From NCBI GenBank assembly GCA_964370475.1, contig CAYJJI010000002.1:34965-98964 (forward strand): 64,000 bases of DNA. The letters run 5' to 3'. Within the stretch, counting starts at the first letter, position 1. Each line of letters starts with the position of its first letter. Below the pieces are notes generated by a model. That model searched no databases. It saw only the letters and a program-made list of their open reading frames with translations, and was not told where the DNA came from. Of the stretch, positions 27,688-36,900 are shown piece by piece. Source of the stretch: CAYJCL01 sp964370475. Its GTDB lineage: Bacteria; Bacillota_I; Bacilli_A; RF39; UBA660. The translations under genes and the position numbers were made by a program.

Positions 27688-27733
27688 TTTATCACCTGTA
27701 TGTCCTATTTTATCATATATTTTTATTTTTTCA

Positions 27734-27761
27734 AAAGAAAAATAAGAGTTTTCTCTTATTT
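27734..27761 (-). terminator. Terminator after hpf
   Basis: AAATAAGAG AAAA CTCTTATTT then T residues on the minus strand, overlapping the hpf stop codon. Lies just upstream of secA. Confidence 0.8.
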
Positions 27762-28286
27762 AACATTTATTATTCCGTAATTGTCTTCTTTTCTTTTATA
27801 GACAACCGATACACAGTCTTCATCTGTATTTTTAAATATAAAAAAGTCATGTCCAAGTAGATTTGCTTGAAGTATCGCTTCTTCTTCATCCATCGGTTTC
27901 ATAGAAACGTTTTTTCTTTTAACTATTTTTGTTTCTTCTTGTTCTTCTATATCTTCATAATCAAAGTTAAATTCAATCGGTTCTTGATTTTTATATTTGC
28001 CTTTTATTTTTTCTTTATTTTTTCTTAATTGTCTCTCTAAGATGTCAGTTACTAAATCAACTGCTGCATAGAAATCTTTATTTCTTTCTTCAGCTCTTAA
28101 AGTGAACTTTTGGGTAGGGACTGTCACTTCAACTATTTGTTTGTCGCCACGAATTCTGACTAGCACGTTAGCTGTGATTTTTTCTGGTTTTTCAAATAAT
28201 CTGTCTAACTTAGTAAGTTTTTCGGTAATGTGCTCTTTCATAGCACTAGTTACCTCGATCTTTTCGCCACGGATTTTTAGATCCAT
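27756..28286 (-). CDS. hpf: Long ribosome hibernation promoting factor
   Basis: 176 aa: N-terminal S30AE domain (MDLKIRGEKIEVTSAM...) and C-terminal dimerisation domain (MKPMDEEEAILQANLLGHDFF). The long form links two 70S ribosomes into inactive 100S dimers in stationary phase. The start is at 28286, with GAGGAGG seven bases upstream; an ATG two codons earlier is less likely. Confidence 0.96.
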   Translation of the reverse strand: MDLKIRGEKIEVTSAMKEHITEKLTKLDRLFEKPEKITANVLVRIRGDKQIVEVTVPTQKFTLRAEERNKDFYAAVDLVTDILERQLRKNKEKIKGKYKNQEPIEFNFDYEDIEEQEETKIVKRKNVSMKPMDEEEAILQANLLGHDFFIFKNTDEDCVSVVYKRKEDNYGIINVK

Positions 28287-28336
28287 AAACATTCCTCCTC
28301 TAACTTAATTATAGCACTTTTGACAGAAAAAAACTA

Positions 28337-28549
28337 CTAAATTGTAGTTAAGTTCGATTCTGCAACTTCTTGTGCTTGTAGACCTTTGTTTGTCTCAATA
28401 AGTTTGAATTCTACTAAGTCACCTTCTTTTAAAGTTTTAAATCCGTCTCTTTGAATTGCGGAGTAATGAACAAATATATCTTCTGTTTCATTGTATTCAA
28501 TGAAACCAAAACCTTTCTCATTATTAAACCACTTTACTCTACTTCTCAT
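28337..28549 (-). CDS. Cold-shock domain protein
   Basis: 70 aa. RNP1-like KGFGFIEY and RNP2-like IFVHYSAI in a single OB-fold; an RNA chaperone. GGAGG upstream. It has its own promoter and a short leader, so no long cold-shock thermosensor leader is evident. Confidence 0.95.
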   Translation of the reverse strand: MRSRVKWFNNEKGFGFIEYNETEDIFVHYSAIQRDGFKTLKEGDLVEFKLIETNKGLQAQEVAESNLTTI

Positions 28550-28573
28550 AACTTTCCTCCTTCTTATATAAAA

Positions 28574-28602
28574 AATTTACCATGCTAATTAGAAGTTTTC
28601 AA
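28574..28602 (-). promoter_or_regulatory. Promoter of the cold-shock gene
   Basis: Minus strand TTGAAA (28602-28597), 17-base spacer, TAAATT (28579-28574), giving a leader of about 20 bases. Bases 28603-28700 upstream of it hold nothing else I can recognise. Confidence 0.55.
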
Positions 28603-28700
28603 TAGAAGTTAATCGACAAATTATTTAGCACATATAAAATTTATAACTTTTTTTAATTTTATACAAGAGATATTTTTTAATTCTATTGTGGGTGGAAATT

Positions 28701-29204
28701 CTACTTAAGAAAGTAACCTAGATTGTTTACAAAATAATAGCACGTCTTTTTGGTTTTTATTTCTTCTTTTCTATAGTTTAGTATATCTATGTCTTTTAGT
28801 TTTAGTATTTTGATTATGTTGTTGATATCTATATAGTTATAAACAATTATCTGCTTTTGATTATTGATTATCCTTGTTGATAATTCATCAGTTATTAACA
28901 GTTTTTTTTCATGGAGCACTTCACTTTCTTTTTTAATTTTTATTTTATTAAATTCTAGTTCTTTGAAAATATTTTTTAACTGATTTATGTCACTTATTGT
29001 ATATAGATCATTAACTGTTATGATTGCTATATCACCTAATATATTTTTATTTATTTTTTCTAATTTGATGTTTTTTTTCATTGTACAGTAAAATTCTTTT
29101 AAATTGTCTATTTTTCCATACTTTATGCTTGGAAATATTTGTTTTGGTTCATCTATTTTGTATATCAATGATACATCAGTAAAGTGATAATAAATTATTT
29201 TCAT
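28701..29204 (-). CDS. Protein of unknown function
   Basis: 167 aa, Lys/Ile/Asn-rich, no membrane segment or signal. Begins MKIIYYHFTDVSLIYKI and alternates short strands and charged helices. GGAGG is four bases before the ATG. It follows spoIIQ in the same direction with a GC-rich hairpin between them. No family recognised. Confidence 0.65.
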   Translation of the reverse strand: MKIIYYHFTDVSLIYKIDEPKQIFPSIKYGKIDNLKEFYCTMKKNIKLEKINKNILGDIAIITVNDLYTISDINQLKNIFKELEFNKIKIKKESEVLHEKKLLITDELSTRIINNQKQIIVYNYIDINNIIKILKLKDIDILNYRKEEIKTKKTCYYFVNNLGYFLK

Positions 29205-29219
29205 TTTTCCTCCATTATA

Positions 29220-29239
29220 AATACCCCTGATGGGGTATT
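29220..29239 (-). promoter_or_regulatory. GC-rich hairpin after spoIIQ
   Basis: AATACCCC, loop of four, GGGGTATT: an eight-pair perfect stem straddling the spoIIQ stop, strikingly GC-rich for this region. No T run follows, so it is more likely an mRNA-stabilising or processing element than a terminator. Confidence 0.5.
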
Positions 29240-29870
29240 AATTATTTTCTGTTATTTTATATTCATAAAATTCTTCTGGATTAATTAGTTTTCCATCTTT
29301 TATTACTTGAAAATGTAAGTTATATTCTTTTGTTCCTTCAATATTATTAGGTCCACTTTGGGCGATTATTTGTCCTTGAGTTACTTCATCTCCAACTTTT
29401 ACTGAAATATCATTTACACTTTGATAATATGTTGTAATATTTGGAGAGTGTTCTATCTCTATGATATTTCCTAATATATCATCTTCTGTTATATTTTTAA
29501 TTGTTCCTTTCAATACACTTACAACTGAGAAATTTTCATCCGATGAGTACATTATTCCTGTATTTTGTAAGTATATATTTTCGTAATATATCAAAGAATT
29601 TTGTTGTGTTTTTTCGTCACTTTGATAATCGTAATAACTTTTAGAAATTGTTACTTTTTCTGATGAGTATGGTTTTATTACTTTTATTTCTATTTCTTTA
29701 TTAACTGGTATTGAATCTTCAATTATTACATCTTTTACATTTTCATTAATTGGTCCATCTACTGTTTGATTAATTATTCCTCCTAAAAAATATAGAGCTC
29801 CTACTAATATTATACAAGTAATACCTATTACTGAATTTACTACCCAAGATCGTAATCTTCTTTTCGTCAT
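29238..29870 (-). CDS. spoIIQ: SpoIIQ-like degenerate LytM protein
   Basis: 210 aa. Signal-anchor about 12-33, then an LytM/M23 fold at about 115-205 (GDEVTQGQIIAQSG...YNLHFQVIKDGKLINPEEF). The first metal motif HxxxD is absent and the HLH motif is NLH, so it should be catalytically dead, like B. subtilis SpoIIQ, which binds SpoIIIAH during engulfment. Synteny (DUF1146-spoIID-spoIIQ) supports the name. Whether the organism sporulates is unknown. Confidence 0.82.
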   Translation of the reverse strand: MTKRRLRSWVVNSVIGITCIILVGALYFLGGIINQTVDGPINENVKDVIIEDSIPVNKEIEIKVIKPYSSEKVTISKSYYDYQSDEKTQQNSLIYYENIYLQNTGIMYSSDENFSVVSVLKGTIKNITEDDILGNIIEIEHSPNITTYYQSVNDISVKVGDEVTQGQIIAQSGPNNIEGTKEYNLHFQVIKDGKLINPEEFYEYKITENN

Positions 29871-29912
29871 TATTTCACCTTCCTACTAAAAGTGTGAACA
29901 AATTATGACTAT

Positions 29913-30797
29913 TTATACTGTTATTTTGTTTATTTCTATATCTTGGTAATAATATTTTAATATTTCCTCATATGTTTTTCCTTCTTTTGCTAGTCCATTG
30001 GCTCCGTATTGACTCATGCCTACTCCATGACCGTATCCGTTAGTTATCAAAGTTACTTGATTATCATTGATATTTATTGTGATATCTGTTGATCTTAAGT
30101 TTAGCAAGTTTCTAAAATCTACGCCTGTGTAATCTATATCATTAATAGTAATTAAATCTATTCGATTATTTTCGTTATAAGTAATTTTGTTAACTATGAA
30201 TGAAGTACAATCTATATTTAACATTTTACATATTTCTTCTTTTTTATATGTAATTGTTTCTTGATAGTTTTGATGATTTTCTTCCCATGGAGATTTCACT
30301 GATTGTATATAAGGTAATTCTTCTCCAAACACTGTAAGGGAATTTTCTGTAGTTCCGTTACTCATTGAAAAGTAAAAAGCAATTATGGGATTTTCTTGAT
30401 ATGTAATGATTAAATCTTTTGTATCTTCTATAGCTTTTGATATTTTTTCTTTATAAATTTTGTAATCTTCTCCCCACTTAGATTGCATTTGGGAATCGTT
30501 TATGAATGCTTGATCTGAGGTTGTACCTGTTAATAGTTGATTGTTAATGTATTTGTAATAAGCATAAGTTCTAGCAGCTACTGCTTGAGCTTTTAAAGCT
30601 TCTATTTCAAATGAAGCTGGCATTTCTGCAGCTAATACTCCTACCAGATAATCTTCTATATATAATTTTTCGTTATTTAATTTTATATATATTTTCTCGT
30701 TTGTATATGTGTTTACTTCTTTTTTTTGTTCTTTTTTTATAAGTATACTTATAGGAATTAAAACTATTATTATTAGAATTAGATATTTATTTTTCAT
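29913..30797 (-). CDS. spoIID: Stage II sporulation protein D (peptidoglycan lytic transglycosylase)
   Basis: 294 aa. N-terminal membrane anchor (about 4-22), then the SpoIID/LytB core: YLVGVLAAEMPASFEIEALKAQ with the catalytic Glu in AAEMP, and the terminal GYGHGVGMSQYGANGLA. Cleaves glycan strands during engulfment in spore formers. GGAG lies immediately after a terminator-like hairpin, so expression may depend on read-through. Confidence 0.93.
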   Translation of the reverse strand: MKNKYLILIIIVLIPISILIKKEQKKEVNTYTNEKIYIKLNNEKLYIEDYLVGVLAAEMPASFEIEALKAQAVAARTYAYYKYINNQLLTGTTSDQAFINDSQMQSKWGEDYKIYKEKISKAIEDTKDLIITYQENPIIAFYFSMSNGTTENSLTVFGEELPYIQSVKSPWEENHQNYQETITYKKEEICKMLNIDCTSFIVNKITYNENNRIDLITINDIDYTGVDFRNLLNLRSTDITININDNQVTLITNGYGHGVGMSQYGANGLAKEGKTYEEILKYYYQDIEINKITV

Positions 30798-30805
30798 TTT
30801 TTCTC

Positions 30806-30833
30806 CAAAAAAAGAATAGTACTTTGTACTATC
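30806..30833 (-). terminator. Terminator-like hairpin between DUF1146 and spoIID
   Basis: ATAGTAC AAA GTACTAT then seven T on the minus strand, ending one base before the spoIID ribosome-binding site. With no room for a promoter after it, this may act as an attenuator. Confidence 0.75.
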
Positions 30834-31031
30834 TTAATATATTTGACTAACATTTAAAAATGCTAGTATAAATTGTGTTAGTAAGTATCCGCTTATCATA
30901 CTTAATATCATTACCAAACATCTTGCTTGGATTGGTTTATTTTTTAACATTATTTTTTCAAAGTTTATTCCTGATAATGTATATATACTTAGAAATGTAA
31001 AAAATATATATAAATAGATACTATAATCCAT
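30834..31031 (-). CDS. DUF1146 family membrane protein (YwzB-like)
   Basis: 65 aa from ATG 31031 (CGGAAC upstream), two membrane helices, with the family pattern of Ile-Tyr helix, KNKPIQARCLVMILSMISGYLLTQF. Function unknown. In B. subtilis ywzB lies just upstream of murAA-spoIID-spoIIQ, matching the context here. Overlaps the end of rpiB by 11 bp. Confidence 0.8.
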   Translation of the reverse strand: MDYSIYLYIFFTFLSIYTLSGINFEKIMLKNKPIQARCLVMILSMISGYLLTQFILAFLNVSQIY

Positions 31032-31473
31032 TATATGTTCCGTTTTCATAATTTATGATTTTGTTCATTCTTCTTATATGCCTTTCTTCATTTGGTGTTG
31101 GAGTATCCATGAATGTAGTTATTAAATTTGTCATTTCTTCTATTGTTGTTGTTCCTATCGCTAACACGTTTGCTCCATTATGTTCTCTAGCTTTTATACA
31201 GTCATCAGTGTTGACTGCTCTAGCACAACGAACTCCTTTAATTTTGTTAGCTATGATACTCATACCTATTCCATTACCGCAGATAACTACTCCTATATCT
31301 TTTGTTTTATCCATTTGTTCCAACACTTCTATGGCAAAATCTGGATAGTCATCTTCGCTATGATGTGGTAATTTACTTGTTACTATTTCTAAATTTTTTG
31401 TTTTTAAAATTTCATTTATTAGTAAGTCTTCTATTTCGTGAGACCTATGATCTACTGCTATGTGTAATTTCAT
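31021..31473 (-). CDS. rpiB: RpiB/LacA/LacB family sugar-phosphate isomerase
   Basis: 150 aa. Interconverts ribose-5-phosphate and ribulose-5-phosphate in the pentose phosphate pathway. Catalytic Cys65 in VVICGNGIGMSIIANK, and the N-terminal AVDHRSHEI region; a usual DH(A/R)G becomes DHRS. Good length. Overlaps the ATP-grasp gene by 29 bp. Confidence 0.93.
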   Translation of the reverse strand: MKLHIAVDHRSHEIEDLLINEILKTKNLEIVTSKLPHHSEDDYPDFAIEVLEQMDKTKDIGVVICGNGIGMSIIANKIKGVRCARAVNTDDCIKAREHNGANVLAIGTTTIEEMTNLITTFMDTPTPNEERHIRRMNKIINYENGTYNGL

Positions 31474-32473
31474 TTTTTTCTCCTTCGTTTATTACTTTTT
31501 TAAAGATTGGAAGTAATCCTTGATTATTTGTTCTATGTGGTGGTAATTGGAAGATATCATGTCCTGGAAAATGATTTCCTTCAATTAACATTATCCCTTT
31601 ATCTGATAGGCATAAATCCCACCCTACATAACCTACTTCTGGTACTATTTCAGATATTTCTTTAATGTATTTTTTTATTTCATTCCATTTTGGGATCTTT
31701 AATCCTACTATTTCTTTATTAGTAATCGGGTGTTTTTTGTAAACATGATCATGTTTATCTATTGCTGGATATTTTATTATTCCATCATTTATATCTATGG
31801 GAGCTCCTAATCCTTCGTTATTAAAATTGTCTACGACATTTTTTTTATTTCCAATCCTTAGAAAGGAAGCTACTATGTTTCCTTTAATAGTATATATTCT
31901 TAAGGTATTTACTGAATAAGGATGTATTTCGTTAATTACTTTTATTTGAGTTGCTACTTCTTCTATTAATACTCTTTTTTCTTTTAATAATTGTTGATGT
32001 ATTTCTTTGTAGTTTTTTTCTGTTACTTTTATTTTTTCTATACCTTTTCCACATTGACCATCTACCGGTTTTACTATTATTTCTTTATGTTTTTTTATAA
32101 ACTCTTTGAATTCTTCTAAGTTGTTATCTTTTAACTTAATCCAATCTCTATTTAAATAATTATTGAATTTAGTATTAAATACTATTTTATCATCAAATAT
32201 ATACCATTTACTTTTATCATTTAATGATCTGACGAATTCATTATTTATTCCTCTAGTTATAATTGTGCTTCTTTGTTGTTTATTCATTGTGTACATTTCA
32301 AATAATTTATAATCTTGGTATCCTGCTTGATATTTAATACCGCAGTATATTATATCAAAAAATAATTTTACTTTGTTTATATTTGTTTTGTTGTTTATAT
32401 AATTTATAGTTTTAAAAAACTGTTTATAATCCATGCTTTTTATTCTTTTTATTATGTATTTAATTTTCCTCAT
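31445..32473 (-). CDS. ATP-grasp protein, sugar-transfer-associated type
   Basis: 342 aa from ATG 32473 (GAGGTGATT upstream). ATP-grasp core IIVKPVDGQCGKGIEKI (about 135), VLIEEVATQI and ECW-like IMLIEGNHFPGHDIFQ (near 310). It resembles the ATP-grasp domain found with sugar transferases and capsule genes, so a carboxylate-amine ligation on a cell-surface glycan is plausible. Substrate unknown. Confidence 0.82.
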   Translation of the reverse strand: MRKIKYIIKRIKSMDYKQFFKTINYINNKTNINKVKLFFDIIYCGIKYQAGYQDYKLFEMYTMNKQQRSTIITRGINNEFVRSLNDKSKWYIFDDKIVFNTKFNNYLNRDWIKLKDNNLEEFKEFIKKHKEIIVKPVDGQCGKGIEKIKVTEKNYKEIHQQLLKEKRVLIEEVATQIKVINEIHPYSVNTLRIYTIKGNIVASFLRIGNKKNVVDNFNNEGLGAPIDINDGIIKYPAIDKHDHVYKKHPITNKEIVGLKIPKWNEIKKYIKEISEIVPEVGYVGWDLCLSDKGIMLIEGNHFPGHDIFQLPPHRTNNQGLLPIFKKVINEGEKNEITHSSRS

Positions 32474-32488
32474 ATAATCACCTCTTCC

Positions 32489-32519
32489 ATTATATAACAA
32501 TTTCTAGATTAAGTCACAA
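32489..32519 (-). promoter_or_regulatory. Promoter of the ATP-grasp operon
   Basis: Minus strand TTGTGA (32519-32514) and TATAAT (32494-32489) at 19 bases, or TATATA at 17. Follows the rpmE terminator. Confidence 0.5.
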
Positions 32520-32547
32520 AAAAAATAAAACTATTCAGCTTTATTTT
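32513..32547 (-). terminator. Terminator after rpmE
   Basis: AAAATAAA...TTTATTTT stem with extra T, overlapping the last codons of rpmE (minus strand). Confidence 0.6.
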
Positions 32548-32749
32548 CTTGACTTAATCCATATTTACGGTTGAATTTTTCAACACGTCCAGTTTTCTTT
32601 AATTTACCTTGTGTACCAGTATAAAATGGATGACATTCGCTACAAACTTCAACTTGAATTTCTTCTTTTGTTGATGTAGTTTCAAATGTTGCTCCACAAG
32701 CACAGATTACTGTAGATTTTTTAACATCAGGGTGTATTCCTGCTCTCAT
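32531..32749 (-). CDS. rpmE: 50S ribosomal protein L31 (zinc form, type A)
   Basis: 72 aa. MRAGIHPDVKK, then CACG and CSECHPFYTG: CxC...CxxC zinc site of type A L31, which stores zinc. Own promoter and a leader hairpin, both upstream. Confidence 0.97.
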   Translation of the reverse strand: MRAGIHPDVKKSTVICACGATFETTSTKEEIQVEVCSECHPFYTGTQGKLKKTGRVEKFNRKYGLSQENKAE

Positions 32750-32767
32750 CTTTATTCTCCTTCCGCC

Positions 32768-32788
32768 ATATCTAATATGCTTAGATAT
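32768..32788 (-). promoter_or_regulatory. Possible L31 leader hairpin
   Basis: ATATCTA...TAGATAT stem in the rpmE leader, ending about nine bases before GGAAGGAG. L31 leaders that bind the protein and repress its own synthesis are known in Bacillota; I can only see the simple hairpin. Confidence 0.4.
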
Positions 32789-32807
32789 AGTAATGCATTT
32801 CTTAAGT

Positions 32808-32835
32808 ATTATACCATAGTTTTTATATTTAGCAA
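32808..32835 (-). promoter_or_regulatory. rpmE promoter
   Basis: Minus strand TTGCTA (32835-32830), 16-base spacer, TATAAT (32813-32808). Confidence 0.65.
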
Positions 32836-32847
32836 GCTTTTTGAGTT

Positions 32848-33372
32848 TTATTTAATTTTGATATGTAACTTATTAAGTATATTTCCTACTATCGATAATA
32901 TTTTATCACTATTTTTCATAGCTAATTGTTTCATTATTGCTTTTCCACCTACAGTTATTGTAGATATTATTGCAGTAACTATTATGGCAGTTATTGTTAA
33001 ATCAATATTTAACGTTGCTGCATAACTAATTGTAAGTACGGCTGATAAACTTCCACTGACTATTCCACATATATCACCTATTACATCATTACAAAATGAT
33101 GCTATTGTTGCTGAATTTTTTATAAGTGATAAAGCTTCTTTTGATCCTTTTATTTTTTTTGATGCCATGGCATGAAAATTAGCTTCTTTTGAAGTTAATA
33201 CTGCTATTCCCACCATATCTGATGTTATTCCTATACAAATTACTAACAATGTTATTATAAGTAATATTGTACTGTTAAAATTGTTGGCTATAAAGTTTGA
33301 TATTCCACTAAATATTATCGATAATATAAAAGTCAATAAAAAAACTTTATAGATCCAGTTATTATTTTTCAT
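32848..33372 (-). CDS. OapA-like (CNNM/CorB-type) small membrane protein
   Basis: 174 aa, about four membrane helices. FHAMASKKIKGSKEA and SFCNDVIGDICGIVSGS, then TVGGKA, match what I recall of OapA, the DUF21/CorB-like partner of OLE RNA, which is implicated in magnesium homeostasis. AGGAGG is seven bases before the ATG. It follows a structured RNA with its own promoter, the arrangement of OLE-oapA loci. OapA genes normally lie near ispA/dxs, which are absent here. The name is an inference from motifs and context. Confidence 0.65.
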   Translation of the reverse strand: MKNNNWIYKVFLLTFILSIIFSGISNFIANNFNSTILLIITLLVICIGITSDMVGIAVLTSKEANFHAMASKKIKGSKEALSLIKNSATIASFCNDVIGDICGIVSGSLSAVLTISYAATLNIDLTITAIIVTAIISTITVGGKAIMKQLAMKNSDKILSIVGNILNKLHIKIK

Positions 33373-33423
33373 TAATAACCTCCTTATAAAGTAGTATGCG
33401 TATGGTATATTATAAATTAATTT

Positions 33424-33863
33424 TACGGCTTTGGTCGAGTTGAATTTCTCTGTTTTATACCTTCAGTTACCTTCGGGCGATTTCTCTTTAAATAAACAAT
33501 TAATCGTTTCCAAATTAATTACTCGATTACCACTTAGTCCGCACTTCAATCTTTATAATATGGACACTCTAGAGGTTTTCCCTGACACTAGGGAGCTATC
33601 TTTATTCGCTTTTGCAATGAATGTTTCAATAACATAATATCGTTATATCCCCAATCATCACGCACGACATGTGCTTTTAAATTACAATGACGTAGTTTTA
33701 GGATTTAAATTATATGCCATTATAACAGCCCTAAAACTTAAAATTATACACTCACCCTAACTTGGGCAGAAAAAGCAAGTACATAAAGTGTCTTTTGCAC
33801 AATTAGTAGATTTTTAGCCCTACCTTCCAATAGCTGTTGTGACTAGAATAATGCACCACACCT
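33424..33863 (-). ncRNA. Large structured RNA, candidate OLE-type RNA upstream of the oapA-like gene
   Basis: About 440 nt with no gene, less AT-rich than its flanks, starting at a consensus promoter (33871-33899). Helices visible on the minus-strand RNA: ACACU/AGUGU enclosing ACUUG/CAAGU; nine pairs AGUUUUAGG/CCUAAAACU (33738-33730 with 33702-33694); GCAC/GUGC inside CGUCAU/GUGAUG; AUAAC/GUUAU; UCCCU/AGGGA; and a closing domain UGCGG/CCGUA (33543-33539 with 33428-33424) around GGU-AAU-CGAG/CUCG-ACC with a three-base bulge. No T run ends it, so it may be processed from the oapA transcript. Known OLE RNAs are about 600 nt, so this would be a short or divergent one. Confidence 0.6.
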
Positions 33864-33870
33864 AATAAAC

Positions 33871-33899
33871 ATAATATCATCTTTACACTATTTTGTCAA
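33871..33899 (-). promoter_or_regulatory. Strong promoter of the structured RNA
   Basis: Minus strand TTGACA (33899-33894), 17-base spacer, TATTAT (33876-33871). One of the best sigma-A-type promoters in the window, with no reading frame following. Confidence 0.85.
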
Positions 33900-33920
33900 G
33901 TGATTTGTTTTTATGTTGCA

Positions 33921-33946
33921 AGAATATATTAAATTTAATATATTCT
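33921..33946. repeat. Perfect 26-bp palindrome upstream of the RNA promoter
   Basis: Two 13-base arms beginning AGAATATATTAAA with no loop, 22 bases upstream of the -35. Candidate operator or UP-like element. The rest of 33900-33971 is plain AT-rich spacer. Confidence 0.7.
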
Positions 33947-33971
33947 ATGATTGTTTCTTGATTTTTTGCAT

Positions 33972-33992
33972 AAAAAAAGAGCTTAGCTCTTA
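33972..33992 (-). terminator. Terminator after the giant surface protein
   Basis: AAGAGCTAAGCTCTT followed by T residues on the minus strand, at the stop codon. Confidence 0.85.
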
Positions 33993-36900
33993 TTTTATTA
34001 TAAAATGTTTCTCCGATGTCGTTATATATTCTTCTCCGTCATATGCTTCGATAACTATTTTATAAGCTTGAACATCCATAATTGATACGTTCAGATTTAG
34101 GTCTTGATTACCAATCAATAGTTGATATTTATTTTCTTCTAACGTTCCTATTAAAGGTGCATCTATATAATCATTCAGATTTAAAAGCGTGTAATCTTGA
34201 TTTAAAGCATTTAATTCTGTCTTTTTATATAATGATATTTTAAGATTTGGGTTTGTAGCACCGGTAAGCACGGTATTCAAATCAATTATTGATGTTAATG
34301 TATCCTTATAAATAATAGGATCATTATTCATTGAAGCTTTAAAGTAGATATTTTTTGCTTCTGTACTGTTATCAACTAGCAATGGCACTTCTTTAGTAGC
34401 AATATATTCTGTTTGCTTGTTATTGTAAGAAATGAAACTGTCAATTTCGACTATGTAGTTTCCTATATCTAGGAAACTATCTCCTTTATAACCTTGTATT
34501 TCTAAAGTTGTATCTATTCCTAGTATTCCAGTATTTGAATTTATTGTGACTAATCCATTTTGATCTGGGTAGTATGTATTACCATTCATTTTGAATGCCA
34601 AATTGTTTAAGTCACTTCTAGGTACTGATGAACCGTCTTCTTTTCTTAAGCTAATATTTAGTATTATATCTTGTTCTTCTATATATGTATCATATATTGG
34701 TAATCCTAACGCTTGTTTATAAATTACTCCAGTATCAATATTTATCGTAGCTATTGAATCTGATTTATATTTCAAATACGCTTGGGTAGTTGTAGTATTA
34801 AAGAACAATGATGCTTCATTATTTTTAAATAGTGTGAATGGTATTAATGATCCAGCAACTGTATTTCTTATTATTGTTCCTGAATTATCTTCTGCTGTTA
34901 TCCACATATTATAAGAACTTATATCATCGTTAATTATAGAATTTTCAAATATTACCGTAACAGTGAAATTTTCTTTTATATCGGTTCCGTTACTATAATC
35001 ACTTTCTGTAAAATATGAGTTAACTGTACCTATTAGATTGAAATTTTTAAATGATATTTTTGATGATGATATGCTATTTTCGATTTTGTAATCATATTTA
35101 TTACCTGTTATGTTATCAGTTAATATTATTACTGTTCCGCTTGGTACCGTTCTATCAAAAGTTAAATAATGATTTATTTCATCTATTTGATAGTGTGGTA
35201 CATTATAAATATAATTTGCTGTTATTGATGAATTAGATGTTATATTTATTGTATCATCACTATTAAACATATCATTTTTTCCTGCTTTGATATAGTTCGT
35301 ATGGTATCCATCAAATGTTATTATATCACTGTTTAAATAAGCTATATTCCCGCTTTTGTCTTCTATTTTAGCATATAAGATGTTTTCACCTACTGGTGTA
35401 AGACTGAAAGTTCCGTCATACTCTGACCAATTTGCTTCATTTAATTTATTTAAGCTATCTTCGCTCATTATTTCATCACTTACTAAGTAACTTATTTCAT
35501 TTTCTTCAGAGTTTTCGTTTGATGTTATCGTTATGTTGTTATTTGATTTTAATAGTATTTCAGATACATCTGTTCTTAAATCAGTCCAAGAGTTATCGGC
35601 GAATGAAATAGTTCCGCTAGGTAATGTTTTATCTATATTTATTACATCAGAATTTATATATCTTACTTGTTGGTTATAGTCTGTTAATTTTACATACACT
35701 ATATATTGACCTTCTTTATCTAAAACGACTGGTCCTTCATAACTTAACCAAGTTATATTTACTATTTCTTCTTCTGTTAATGCAATGTTATCATTTTTTA
35801 TGTAGTATTCTACTTTAGATAGCGAATAGATTGGAGCTGTCGAAGTAACAGCTATATTTAAATTTTGATTGTAATATTTATTTTCTAATATATATGAAGT
35901 ATTATTCCAGTAGTTTTCTCCAGCTCTTATATCTATCAAGTTTATTTCATCAATAAAATATAATTCAGGTAAATTTAAATCGTTATATATCCATTTGTTG
36001 TTTATTGGATCTTCGTGGAAGTTTGTATAATTTAGTGCATTTAACGATTCATTTGAGTATAGAGTATTTGAATCTATAGTATTTACTATTGGATTATTAG
36101 ATATATTTTGATTGTAAACATTTTCTAGTATAACTTTTTCATTTTCTACTATAAATTCTGAATTAGAGCTATTAATGGTATTTTTTATTACGACATTATC
36201 GTTAGTTATTCTTCTTGATATTCCATATTTTTCTATGGCGTTTAGCGAACCACTATTATATACATTTGTTATTTCTGTAGGTCCTGTTATATTTCCAACT
36301 ATACCAGTTGCTTTGTATTCAGCGTTTACTGTTCCACTATTGTATGAATTTAATATTTTTAAGTTTCCTGTTGAATTATTTATTAACCCTGATGAACTAC
36401 TTGTATTGTATATATTAGTATTGTTTACAAAGTTAGTTATTTCTGTGTTATTAGAGTTAGTTATTAAACCTGATGAACTAGAAAGATTATATACTACTTC
36501 GTATTCTAAGTTAATTAGTGATATATTTCTAATTATTTCTTCAGATCCAATACTTATTACTACTTCGTTAATTGGTGTAGTTCCTAAATCAACTTTAAAT
36601 TCTCCTAACTCTATAGCTAATCCATTTATGGTTAAATTATAGTTAATATTATTAGCATCATTAACTAAGTAGTTACCTTTAATACTTGAAGATATAATTT
36701 CTTTATTATCTACTGCATCGGTTAATTTTAAATTATTTATAAATAATCCTGTTGAAGTATGGATATCATTGAATTTTGTAGATGTTTTTTCTACAACTGT
36801 TTGTTTTCCTACTACTAGTCCGCTTAAGTAAGTATCACTTATCTTAAAATCATTAGAGTTAACTGCTAATCCTGCATTATTATTTCCTCCATATATTAAC

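Noticed and set aside
28603..28700. Cold-shock leader RNA
   Set aside because: Lies upstream of the promoter I find, so it is not in the transcript.
33431..33637. A 68-codon + strand frame within the RNA region
   Set aside because: No ribosome-binding site, Cys- and Ser-poor random composition, and it opposes a strong promoter and helices on the other strand.
33424..33863. RNase P RNA or tmRNA
   Set aside because: The conserved GAGGAAAGUCC and ACAGAA of RNase P are absent, and there is no tmRNA tag frame or terminal TYC arm with CCA.
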